From an uncultured Clostridia bacterium (GTDB taxonomy: Bacteria > Bacillota > Clostridia > TANB77 > CAG-465): a DNA stretch of 35,437 nt. The stretch lies in the NCBI GenBank assembly GCA_934162655.1, contig CAKPJL010000007.1:1-35437 (forward strand), written 5' to 3'. The position numbers and the translations under genes were made by a program. The notes beneath the pieces are model-generated. The model did not search any database, had not been told where the DNA came from, and saw only the letters and a list, made by a program, of their open reading frames with translations. This document shows positions 1-8,181 of the stretch, in pieces (position 1 is the first letter of the stretch; each line of letters begins with the position of its first letter).

Positions 1-16
1 GTTTTTACTTACTTGT

Positions 17-64
17 ATGAAAACAATTTGCAAACAAAATGCAAACAATTTGGGTTGTTTTCAT
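17..64. repeat. Inverted repeat with internal direct repeats downstream of secA
   Basis: A 10-base arm ATGAAAACAA (17-26) is complementary to TTGTTTTCAT (55-64). The loop holds two copies of GCAAACA. No T-run follows on the minus strand, so this is not a clear terminator of secA. It may be an RNA stem between secA and the next gene beyond the window edge (prfB often follows secA in Firmicutes, but it is not visible here). Confidence 0.35.
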
Positions 65-102
65 ATTTATGTAAATTGTTCTAATCTCTGAAAGTATTGA
101 TT

Positions 103-2841
103 TTATGCGTTTTTACCACAGCAGTTCTTATACTTTTTACCACTTCCACATGGACATGGATCATTTCTACCAATCTTTTTATCTACTTTCCTTGGTGTCT
201 TTGCAGCAGATGAATCATTTGTCTTAATATTTGAAATATTAACCTTAACATCTACACTAGCATTCTCTTGCTTTTTTAGAGAAAATACAGCTTTTGTTGC
301 ATCATTTTTAATAGCTGATATTAATTCTTCAAACATATCAAAGCTTTCTATTTTATATGCCTCAACCGGATTAGTTTGACCATATGCTCTAAGATTTATA
401 CCTGATTTTAAGTTTTCAATTGCATCTATATGATCCATCCACTTTTCATTTATTTCTTTTAAAATAACTTGACGTTCAATCATATTTAATACATCTTCTG
501 AACCATCCTTTTTAGCCTCTTCATGTTTTTTAACATAAATATCTTCAATCTTTTTAGATATAATCTCATTAATTAAATTGTCATCTAACTCTTCTATATC
601 ATCTTTGCTAATAATATTATCCACAAAAAATTCATTTTTAAGCATTAAATTTGCAGATTCAAAGTCAATACTATCCACAGTATCAACATTACTAAAGTAA
701 GTTGATACTACTTCATTTATTTTTTCTTGTGCGAGTTTTAATACAATATCTTTAATGCTTTGTGCTTCAAGAACTTCTTTTCTTTGTGAATATATAATAT
801 TTCTTTGTGTGTTCATTACATCATCATATTCAAGTACATTCTTTCTAATAGAGTAGTTTCTTCCCTCGACTCTTTTTTGAGCAGTTTCAATTGCTGATGT
901 GAGCATTTTTTGTTCAAGTGGCATATCATCTGGAAGTCCTAGTGCATCTACCATATTCATAAGTCTGTCGTTTCCAAAAAGTCTCATTAAATCATCTTGA
1001 AGTGAAATATAAAATCTAGTAACACCAACATCACCTTGACGCCCACTACGTCCACGAAGCTGATTATCTATTCTACGTGATTCGTGTCTCTCACTGCCTA
1101 TGATTCTAAGACCACCTACATCAATAACTTTTTTCTTTTCCTCCTCAAATACTGGTTTTAATTTTTCTTCTAACTTCTCAATTTCATTTTTTGCCTTTAT
1201 TACTTGTTCATCATCATAATTTAGAGGAGTAACAGCTTTTTCTATTACATCATCTGAAAAGCCTTGCTTTTTTAGTTCGCTCTTAATTGCAAAGTCTATA
1301 TTTCCACCAAGCATTATATCAGTACCACGGCCGGCCATATTTGTTGCTATTGTTACTTGTTTAAATTTGCCTGCTTGTGCAATTATTTCTGCTTCTTCTT
1401 TATGGAATTTGGCATTTAACACTTGATGAGGAATTTTTTCTTTTTTTAACATTGAAGAAAGTATTTCAGATTTTTCAATAGATACTGTACCAACTAAAAC
1501 TGGTTGACCTTTTTTATAACTTTCCTTTACCTCTTCAATTATCGCATTAAATTTACCTTTTTCATTTTTATAAACCACATCATTTAGATCAATTCTTCTT
1601 ATTTCCTTATTTGTTGGAATTTCTACAACATCTAGTTTGTATATTCCTTTAAATTCCTCTTCTTCTGTTTTGGCAGTACCTGTCATACCAGCAAGTTTTG
1701 AGTAAAGTCTAAAATAATTTTGAAAAGTTATAGATGCAAGAGTTTGAGATTCAGCAGCAATTTTTACATTCTCTTTTGCCTCTATGGCTTGATGAAGTCC
1801 ATCTGAATATCTTCTTCCAATCATAATACGACCAGTAAATTCATCAACTATTAATACTTCTCCATCACGAACAATGTAATCTTTATCTTTTTGCATAATA
1901 CCATAAGCCCTTAGAGCTTGATTTATGTGATGTGATATTGCAAGATTATTTATATCAGAAAGATCTTCTATCTTAAAATATGCTTCTGCTTTTTTAGTTC
2001 CCCTATCAGTAAGTGCTACACTATGTGCTTTTAGATCTACTATGTAGTCATATTCTTCATCACTTTCGTCAAATATTTTATCATTATTTTCAACTATTAC
2101 TTTTGCTTTCAATCCCCTAGCAAACGAATTGGCTTTTGTATATAAATCTGTTTGTTTGTTTACCATACCAGAAATAATTAAAGGTGTTCTTGCCTCATCT
2201 ATTAATATGCTATCTATTTCATCAACAATAGCATAATTTAATTCTCTTTGAACCATAGCCTCTTTACTCATAGCCATATTATCTCTTAGATAATCAAATC
2301 CAAATTCATTATTTGTTCCATAAGTTATATCACAAGCATATGCTTTTCTTTTATCATCTGCACTCATACCTGCAACAACAAGACCAACACTTAGTCCTAA
2401 AAACTTATATAGTTTTCCCATCCAAATGCTATCACGACTAGCTAAATAGTCATTTACTGTTACAACATGTACACCTTTTGAAGTAAGTGCATTTAAATAT
2501 ACAGGAAGTGTGGCTACTAGTGTTTTTCCTTCACCAGTTTTCATTTCTGCAATTCTTCCTTGATGAAGCACTATTCCACCAATTAGTTGCACCCTAAAAT
2601 GCCTCATATTTAAAACCCTTGCACTTGCTTCTCTTACTGTTGCAAAAGCCTCTGGAAGTATATCATCTAATGTTTCACCATTTGAAATTCTACTTTTAAA
2701 CTCTTCTGTTTTTTTAGTTAATTCTTCATCACTATATTTCTTATATTCTTCTTCATATGATTCTATTTTGTCTACCAAAGGAATTATTTTTTTAATTTCT
2801 CTTTGACTATATGTACCAAAAATTTTTTGAAAAATACCCAT
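103..2841 (-). CDS. secA: Preprotein translocase ATPase SecA
   Basis: ATPase motor that drives unfolded preproteins through the SecYEG channel at the cytoplasmic membrane. The start is taken at ATG 2841 (MGIFQKIF), because AGGAGG (2848-2853) lies just upstream of it; an ATG seven codons earlier overlaps that ribosome site and is rejected. The 912-aa product is full length. Visible landmarks are the Walker A MKTGEGKT (about residues 100-107), the DEAD-like VDEID (about 206-210) with IDEARTPLIISG, the helicase motif GRGTDIMLGGN, and QLRGRSGRQGD. The C-terminal zinc/SecB-binding tail CPCGSGKKYKNCC (about 896-908) is intact. It is divergent from the DUF1980-like gene and has its own promoter. No ribosome hibernation factor gene precedes it, unlike in many Firmicutes. 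Confidence 0.98.
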   Translation of the reverse strand: MGIFQKIFGTYSQREIKKIIPLVDKIESYEEEYKKYSDEELTKKTEEFKSRISNGETLDDILPEAFATVREASARVLNMRHFRVQLIGGIVLHQGRIAEMKTGEGKTLVATLPVYLNALTSKGVHVVTVNDYLASRDSIWMGKLYKFLGLSVGLVVAGMSADDKRKAYACDITYGTNNEFGFDYLRDNMAMSKEAMVQRELNYAIVDEIDSILIDEARTPLIISGMVNKQTDLYTKANSFARGLKAKVIVENNDKIFDESDEEYDYIVDLKAHSVALTDRGTKKAEAYFKIEDLSDINNLAISHHINQALRAYGIMQKDKDYIVRDGEVLIVDEFTGRIMIGRRYSDGLHQAIEAKENVKIAAESQTLASITFQNYFRLYSKLAGMTGTAKTEEEEFKGIYKLDVVEIPTNKEIRRIDLNDVVYKNEKGKFNAIIEEVKESYKKGQPVLVGTVSIEKSEILSSMLKKEKIPHQVLNAKFHKEEAEIIAQAGKFKQVTIATNMAGRGTDIMLGGNIDFAIKSELKKQGFSDDVIEKAVTPLNYDDEQVIKAKNEIEKLEEKLKPVFEEEKKKVIDVGGLRIIGSERHESRRIDNQLRGRSGRQGDVGVTRFYISLQDDLMRLFGNDRLMNMVDALGLPDDMPLEQKMLTSAIETAQKRVEGRNYSIRKNVLEYDDVMNTQRNIIYSQRKEVLEAQSIKDIVLKLAQEKINEVVSTYFSNVDTVDSIDFESANLMLKNEFFVDNIISKDDIEELDDNLINEIISKKIEDIYVKKHEEAKKDGSEDVLNMIERQVILKEINEKWMDHIDAIENLKSGINLRAYGQTNPVEAYKIESFDMFEELISAIKNDATKAVFSLKKQENASVDVKVNISNIKTNDSSAAKTPRKVDKKIGRNDPCPCGSGKKYKNCCGKNA

Positions 2842-2866
2842 TTTATTCCTCCTAATTAACACGCTT

Positions 2867-2894
2867 ATTATATCACAAAGTATAAAAAAATCAA
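2867..2894 (-). promoter_or_regulatory. Predicted sigma-A promoter of secA
   Basis: On the minus strand a -35 TTGATT (2889-2894) is followed after 16 bases by a consensus -10 TATAAT (2867-2872). The expected start site is about 20 bases upstream of the secA start codon, leaving room for the ribosome site. This is a pattern match only. Confidence 0.6.
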
Positions 2895-2956
2895 ATATTT
2901 TATGAATAATAACAAAGTTATCTAATATACTTTATCAAGGGTAAGGTGTTTATTCT

Positions 2957-3457
2957 ATGTTCGTTGTTAATTTCAAATTAAATATAAAAAGAATTTTACT
3001 TATATGCTTTTTACTTGGTCTTGCAATAGCTACAATTGTTGAATTTAGCTCTATTGACACAAGCAGTGTAAGTTCAAAAAAAGATAAGGCGTATGATTAC
3101 TTAATAACAGAAAGTAATTGGTGCGAGGCCATAAAACAAATACATGATGATATTGATTCTAATATAAACAAAACTGTAAAAATTACAGGATTTGTATTTA
3201 GAATGCCAGATTTTAAGGAAACATATTTCGTATGTGGTAGATATGTTGTAGCAGATTCACAAGATATGGTAGCTGGAATTTTGTGTGAATCAAATGATGC
3301 TGCAAAACTACTTGATAATGAGTGGGTAGAAATTACTGGAATAATAGAAAAATGTGATTATAACGGTGTTATGCCTAAATTAAAAGTTGGAAGTGTTCAA
3401 AAAGTCACTGCTCCGCCTAATACATTTGTTGAAAATACGCAAAAAAATACTAATTAG
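2957..3457 (+). CDS. Small exported DUF1980-like (TIGR03943 C-terminal type) protein
   Basis: The 166-aa protein has one N-terminal hydrophobic segment (about residues 11-27), so it is probably anchored with its body outside the cytoplasm. The rest resembles the C-terminal OB-fold-like domain of the DUF1980/TIGR03943 family (YcgQ type, companion of the YcgR permease): ITGFVFRMPDF, a strand with GRYVVADSQ, GILCE, and WVEITGIIEK followed by a PKLKVGSVQKV strand. The double Cys that usually follows this RFV-type strand is missing here, although single Cys residues flank the region. No permease gene is beside it. AAGGTG (2942-2947) sits nine bases before the ATG. The stop codon lies inside the terminator stem. 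The family assignment is from memory of the motif pattern, and the function is unknown. Confidence 0.7.
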   Translation: MFVVNFKLNIKRILLICFLLGLAIATIVEFSSIDTSSVSSKKDKAYDYLITESNWCEAIKQIHDDIDSNINKTVKITGFVFRMPDFKETYFVCGRYVVADSQDMVAGILCESNDAAKLLDNEWVEITGIIEKCDYNGVMPKLKVGSVQKVTAPPNTFVENTQKNTN

Positions 3458-3480
3458 ACATTAATCTAATTAGTATTTTT
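3443..3480. terminator. Bidirectional Rho-independent terminator
   Basis: A perfect 16-bp inverted repeat (3443-3458 with 3465-3480) surrounds the 6-base loop CATTAA. The arms end in A-runs and T-runs, so each strand gives a stem followed by U-rich sequence. It sits between two converging genes and contains the stop codon of the plus-strand gene. Confidence 0.9.
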
Positions 3481-3483
3481 ATT

Positions 3484-5670
3484 TTATTGCCATTTAAGTA
3501 TTGGATAACCATCATTTTTAGATTGGTTTATTGTCCACACCTTGTCGGATTCTTCTACACCAGAGTTTAGAATATCAACTACTGCACCTTCCTCACCGGA
3601 TAATTTTTTAAATTCTTCTTCCGTTTTAGAAGTGGCACCAGTTAGTTCCCCACTGCCAACTGCTTTACTATAAGATGTATCTAGATAGTAAGTAGATACA
3701 ACTTTAAGAGAACTTACACCTATAACAGAACCTGATTTTTCATCATATTTTGTAGTTATATTTCCTTTATTATAGCAATTTATAATCTTGGCATTAGCAG
3801 AATAAGTAGAATTAGCACTTCCAACTATTCCTCCAATATATGGGACATATAAATTCTCCTCGCTTAGTCCTCTAAGATCACCTGCATTATAACAATTCTT
3901 AATTTCAGGTAAATCATCACTTGACTTGCTACCTGCCTCAAATTTTCCTGCAATTCCGCCAATTCCTGCACTTCTATTAGAACTAATATAACCTTCATTA
4001 TAACAATTAATTACAGAACCCTTTAAAAAACCTACCAATCCTCCAATAGCTAAAGTCTTGTCACCACCTTTTATATCACCCTTATTATAACTATTTTCAA
4101 CATACGAATACTTTGATTCAAAAACCCCTCCTGCAATTCCACCGACATATTGACCTAATGAGTCTATCTTTCCATTATTACCACATGTCTTTATAATAAT
4201 TTTATAGTTATTAGAACCTATTATACCACCAACATTTCCTTGTTTATTATTACAAGTTATTTGGCCGTAATTATAACAATTTTCTATTATAACACTTGGA
4301 TCACTTTCATTTGCATTATTTCCAGCCTGAGTTTTTGCAACAATTCCTCCTACAGAAGAAGTGGAGGCAACATCATTATTTATATTTGCCTTATTTATAC
4401 AATTTTTAATATACAAATCTTTCCCATTATCAATCATAGCAAAACCAACAATTGCTGATGAGAACATAGATTTTGTGTTTACACTACCACTCTCGATTAC
4501 TAGATCTTTTATATAAATTGAAGATTCGCTAGATACTGTTTTTACATATCCAAATAGCCCTTTATATGATTGATTATAAGTATCACTAGTAATGTTTAAA
4601 TTATATATTTTTTTGTTATTTCCATCAAAATTTCCTTCAAAATAATAAGTTGTACTTTCACCTATTGGTTTCCAATCAATATTTGCTAGATCTATATTTG
4701 CATCTAGCTTTATATACTTATTTGCGTAAGTATTTTTACTATTTACTTGATCTCTAAAATAAGCAAGTTGTTTTGCAGTTTTTATTATGTATGGATCTTC
4801 TTGTGTTCCTGTTCCACTTTCAAACGATGTTTCAGATGTTCCATCCCATACATCTGGCTTTTCTATAACTTTTATTACGCTAGATATTTTTTCTACTTTA
4901 AGTCCTGTACTATTTGCTACAAGTATGTGTATATAGTATTCCCCTGGTGATGTAATGTTTAGCTCTATTGGAAGTTCTTTTTCATACTTTGTTTCATCAT
5001 CTGTTCCTAACTTTTCATATGAATTATTTATAGTCCATTTAGAATATGAATATCCTTCTATTTTTGAAGTATCAAATTCTACACTTGTCTCTTCACCAAC
5101 GCCTATTACTCCATCTATTTGTATATCATCTATACTTTCTGCAAAACTCTCTTGGAGTGCCTCACCAAGCACTACTACAAATGGTGATACAGATGATACA
5201 AGACTATTATTTTCTTTCATAAAACTTGGTACGTTTTTCATAAAGTCGTAAACTAAATATACAATTCCTTTATCATCAATATACCATTTTGAATCTTTAG
5301 TTGGAGTGCTTCCAATTTGTACTTTTAGCATATTATAATACTTGTCTTTATCAATTCTATATAGTGTTAAATTAATTCCTTCTTTTGTGGTATTTATAAC
5401 CTCTGAAGTATTATCTATTAGTGATGTTTTATCATCATCTATTATGATATCTTTTAATGTTCTACTTCCTTCATTTTTTGTAAAGTCTTTTGAAACATAA
5501 AGATTTATAGCATCTTGCATAGAAGTTTTTAATTGTACTAAATTTGCTATTTTAGAACTATTTATTGGATTATTTTTTGTAAGTGTAAGTACCACTGCTA
5601 CTGCTAGTATAACCACTATTACTATTGTTATTATAAGTGTAATTAAACTTATACCTTTTTTTGTTTTCAT
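3484..5670 (-). CDS. Giant type IV prepilin-like adhesin with GLUG repeats
   Basis: The 728-aa protein starts with a class III prepilin signal: MKTKKG, predicted cleavage after Gly6, then a hydrophobic helix beginning ISLITLIITIVIVVILA. Residue +5 of the mature form is Thr, not the usual Glu. A pilin-like region (to about 150) and a linker with Ig-like strands follow. From about residue 285 to the end there is a GLUG-type beta-helix region, opening with GTQEDPYIIKTAKQLAYF. It has about seven units of the form I-x-N-C-Y-N-x-G-x-I, most followed by GGIVG-like turns. GLUG repeats are typical of large surface proteins. It is the last gene of the pilus operon, after pilC. I infer a pilus-displayed adhesin; the ligand is unknown. 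TAGGAG precedes the ATG. Confidence 0.85.
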   Translation of the reverse strand: MKTKKGISLITLIITIVIVVILAVAVVLTLTKNNPINSSKIANLVQLKTSMQDAINLYVSKDFTKNEGSRTLKDIIIDDDKTSLIDNTSEVINTTKEGINLTLYRIDKDKYYNMLKVQIGSTPTKDSKWYIDDKGIVYLVYDFMKNVPSFMKENNSLVSSVSPFVVVLGEALQESFAESIDDIQIDGVIGVGEETSVEFDTSKIEGYSYSKWTINNSYEKLGTDDETKYEKELPIELNITSPGEYYIHILVANSTGLKVEKISSVIKVIEKPDVWDGTSETSFESGTGTQEDPYIIKTAKQLAYFRDQVNSKNTYANKYIKLDANIDLANIDWKPIGESTTYYFEGNFDGNNKKIYNLNITSDTYNQSYKGLFGYVKTVSSESSIYIKDLVIESGSVNTKSMFSSAIVGFAMIDNGKDLYIKNCINKANINNDVASTSSVGGIVAKTQAGNNANESDPSVIIENCYNYGQITCNNKQGNVGGIIGSNNYKIIIKTCGNNGKIDSLGQYVGGIAGGVFESKYSYVENSYNKGDIKGGDKTLAIGGLVGFLKGSVINCYNEGYISSNRSAGIGGIAGKFEAGSKSSDDLPEIKNCYNAGDLRGLSEENLYVPYIGGIVGSANSTYSANAKIINCYNKGNITTKYDEKSGSVIGVSSLKVVSTYYLDTSYSKAVGSGELTGATSKTEEEFKKLSGEEGAVVDILNSGVEESDKVWTINQSKNDGYPILKWQ

Positions 5671-5694
5671 TTGTTTCTCCTATTATTATAAAAT

Positions 5695-6210
5695 TTATGT
5701 TGTTGGAATGAAAGATCCCATATAGACATTTGTTAATGGAACCATAACAGTAATAACAAGTGCTATTATTGCTATACCAACAAACACATATGTAATCTCT
5801 GGTAACCATTTTACAAATCTAGCAAGAGATTCATCAATTTCCATTTTTATATACTCATTTACTTTATCCATCATTTCTGAAAGATCAGTTTTCATACCAA
5901 TTGATACCATTTCTGATACCATTGGTTTAAACAAATTTTTCTCTTCAAAAGGTTCTATCCAGTCACCCCCTGAAAGGCTATTTATTTTTCCCGCTTCAAC
6001 TGCTGATAAGAAATAATAGTTATTTGTTACATTTTTAGATACCTCTAAACTTTCTTGTATTCTCATACCATTTTTTATATTTAAAAGCATCGCTTGGAAA
6101 AATTTATTTACAGTTATATTAGTGCATAAATTTCCAACAACCGGCATTGTAAGTATCAATTTATCCACACTATATCTACCTCTTGGAGTATTGTAATACA
6201 TATAAAACAA
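5695..6210 (-). CDS. pilC: PilC/GspF inner-membrane platform, C-terminal fragment (frameshifted)
   Basis: This frame encodes the C-terminal T2SSF domain of the pilus platform protein: TPRGRYSVDKLILTMPVVG, a helical bundle with AVEAGKINSLSGGDW, and a closing membrane segment ending LTNVYMGSFI. The nominal ATG at 6210 has no ribosome site and lies inside a membrane helix, so this is not a separate gene. The frame is open back to about 6237, where it meets the frame of the N-terminal part. Dropping one base within 6233-6238 joins the two into a single protein of about 445 aa with a continuous helix (IIVGVIVIAAVLFYMYY). It is the 3' half of one interrupted gene, by mutation or by assembly error. 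Confidence 0.8.
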   Translation of the reverse strand: MFYMYYNTPRGRYSVDKLILTMPVVGNLCTNITVNKFFQAMLLNIKNGMRIQESLEVSKNVTNNYYFLSAVEAGKINSLSGGDWIEPFEEKNLFKPMVSEMVSIGMKTDLSEMMDKVNEYIKMEIDESLARFVKWLPEITYVFVGIAIIALVITVMVPLTNVYMGSFIPTT

Positions 6211-7033
6211 TACCGCAGCTATTACTATTACTCCGCACTATTATATACCAATTTGCAATTGTCCATTTAGCAACTGCAAGTCCTATTTGTGTAGCTATTG
6301 GTACTTGTTGCTTTGAATCAAACATTGCATATACATTTTCAAGAATTGGGACACCTATTATTAATGCTGCAAACATTGCAATTATTATTCCAAAAAATTG
6401 TAATACTCTTGGTATAATTGCAGACCTAACCTTTTTTCTTAAATTAGAAGAAGATTCTATATAGTCTCTTGCATAAAGCAAAGCAGTATCAAGTGTTCCT
6501 GACTCCTCACCTACACGCACAAAATTAACATACATAGGCGGAAATGCTTGTGGATAATTAGACATAACCGAATATATTTTCTCACCAGCCTCTACCCCTA
6601 TTAATATTTCTTCTACTATTTCTTTTAATGCCTTATTTTCAAGACCATCATATATTGCTTGCAAGGCTTGTGAATTAGTAAATTTTGCCTTTTTTAATAT
6701 ATAAAAATTGTTTGAAAAAGTCACTATATCTTTTGTTTTTATTTTAAACAAAAAGCTAAAATCTATCTTGCCAAGACTATTTTTATCAATGTTCATGTAA
6801 CCTAAGTCTCTTTTTTTGCGACTTTGGTTCTTTTTAGCATTTTTAGCCATTTTAGAATAATCTAGTCTTTTAAATTTCTTTTGTTTTCTTGCCTCATGCA
6901 TTTTTTCGACCATTATTGGTTGGATATTATTCTTTTTAAGCATATCTATTGCTTGTGATCTACTTTGAGCCACTATTTTTCCTCTTCCAATTTTACCGTC
7001 CTCAAAAATGACTCTGTACTTATAGTTTGGCAC
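6176..7033 (-). CDS. pilC: PilC/GspF inner-membrane platform, N-terminal part (frameshifted)
   Basis: PilC is the membrane platform that couples the pilus motors PilB and PilT to the pilin fibre. It starts at GTG 7033, with GGAGGTG eight to fourteen bases upstream. The N-terminus YKYRVIFEDGKIGRGKIVAQS matches the family, followed by a basic linker rich in Lys and Arg (about 45-80). The first T2SSF domain has ILKKAKFTNSQALQAI and VRVGEESGTLDTALLYARDYIE, then a first membrane helix (about 212-232). The reading frame breaks at about 6233-6238, inside the next helix, and ends in an unrelated tail, VRSNSNSCGIVLYVLQYSKR. The remainder continues in another frame as the neighbouring fragment. The gene lies 17 bases after pilT. 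Confidence 0.85.
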   Translation of the reverse strand: MPNYKYRVIFEDGKIGRGKIVAQSRSQAIDMLKKNNIQPIMVEKMHEARKQKKFKRLDYSKMAKNAKKNQSRKKRDLGYMNIDKNSLGKIDFSFLFKIKTKDIVTFSNNFYILKKAKFTNSQALQAIYDGLENKALKEIVEEILIGVEAGEKIYSVMSNYPQAFPPMYVNFVRVGEESGTLDTALLYARDYIESSSNLRKKVRSAIIPRVLQFFGIIIAMFAALIIGVPILENVYAMFDSKQQVPIATQIGLAVAKWTIANWYIIVRSNSNSCGIVLYVLQYSKR

Positions 7034-7050
7034 GTTTTACACCTCCGTAA

Positions 7051-8151
7051 TTAATAACTATAACCTCCACCTTGCGTTGCAATTATACTCTTTATAGTAT
7101 CTAGCTTTTCCGGTGTTACATTTTCTTTTATTACCTGCATATCTATTTTATCTTTAAGATATAAATTTGCAAATGATGATTCATAACTAACACATCCATT
7201 TTCTCTTTGGGAATGTATAGAATCTTCTATATCCCCAATAGAAAATTTTTCTTGTCTTATATGTGCAGCTATAATATTGTTTACAACCATTATTTCTGGT
7301 ACTAAAACTAATTTTTGTTCATTACCTACAACTAGTTTTTGCGAAACAACTAATTTTAAAACAGAAGATAAAGAATTTTTTATAGCCGCTTGTTCTGATG
7401 GATCATGCATACTTAGTATTCTTTCTACGGTTTCACCACATGAACGGGTATGTAGAGTACCTACAACTAGTCCACCAAGCTCTGCAAGTTGCATAGCAAC
7501 ATCCATAGTTTTTCTATCTCTTATCTCTCCTATAACAGATATATCTGCATCCTCACGTAAAAGATTTACAAGCCCATCATTAAAAGTTAAAACATCTAAT
7601 TCTTTTCCTATATCTTTTTGTATTACTATTGATTTATTAGAAATATGTTCATATTCTACTGGATCTTCAAGAGTAACTATCTTTTTACTTTGTTCTTTAT
7701 TAACTTCTTGGATAAATGCATTTAGTGTCGTAGATTTTCCTGTATTTACTTTACCAGTTACTAGAATTAGACCTGAATTTATATTTTTCATTCTATCAAC
7801 CATATCTCTAATTCCTAATTTATCTAAATCTATTTCACCATTTGGAATTACCCTAATAGAAAAAGTCGGTGTACTCTTAGTTAGTGAAACATTAATTCTA
7901 AATCTAGTGTTTAAATAAGTATAGGCAAAATCAGCTTGTTTTCTTTGTTTAAATTCATCTTCTAAACCATAAATTACTGTGTAGAAGGAATCTAGTATTT
8001 GTAAAAGTGTAGTTTCACTAAGTGGCATCTTAGTTTCATCAAAATATAACTTTTTATGAACTCTATAAACTGGCACTATGTCTTTTGCAAGATGTATATC
8101 TGTGGCACTAAGTTCTATTGCCTTTTGTAATATCATATACAAATACTCCAT
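7051..8151 (-). CDS. pilT: PilT-like pilus retraction ATPase (divergent)
   Basis: This hexameric ATPase is expected to retract type IV pili. The start is at ATG 8151 (MEYLYMILQ), because AAAGGAGG lies just upstream; an earlier in-frame start overlaps that site. The 366-aa product has the PilT N-terminal layout (ATDIHL, about 17-22), Walker A GKVNTGKST (about 133-141), Asp box TLEDPVEYEH, Walker B LREDADISVIGEIRD, and His box TLHTRS. It departs from the usual forms: Walker A is GKVNTGKS where PilT normally has GPTGSGKS, and the LAETGHLV stretch reads LAELGGLV, losing its His. The Lys and Ser of Walker A remain. The C-terminal AIRNLIRE-type retraction motif is not obvious. It may be a specialised or weak retraction motor. 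Confidence 0.85.
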   Translation of the reverse strand: MEYLYMILQKAIELSATDIHLAKDIVPVYRVHKKLYFDETKMPLSETTLLQILDSFYTVIYGLEDEFKQRKQADFAYTYLNTRFRINVSLTKSTPTFSIRVIPNGEIDLDKLGIRDMVDRMKNINSGLILVTGKVNTGKSTTLNAFIQEVNKEQSKKIVTLEDPVEYEHISNKSIVIQKDIGKELDVLTFNDGLVNLLREDADISVIGEIRDRKTMDVAMQLAELGGLVVGTLHTRSCGETVERILSMHDPSEQAAIKNSLSSVLKLVVSQKLVVGNEQKLVLVPEIMVVNNIIAAHIRQEKFSIGDIEDSIHSQRENGCVSYESSFANLYLKDKIDMQVIKENVTPEKLDTIKSIIATQGGGYSY

Positions 8152-8181
8152 AATTCCTCCTTTCCACACATACAAAAATAT

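Noticed and set aside
2909..2921. Short inverted repeat ATAAC-AAA-GTTAT between secA and the DUF1980-like gene
   Set aside because: Only five-base arms in AT-rich DNA; easily due to chance.
4240..5251. Several plus-strand ORFs opposite the GLUG pilin
   Set aside because: Antisense shadows of a repeat-containing gene; no ribosome sites and Cys/Phe/Ser-rich nonsense composition.
7277..7918. 213-codon plus-strand ORF opposite pilT
   Set aside because: The minus frame has Walker A, Walker B and His box motifs of PilT; the plus frame is a shadow.
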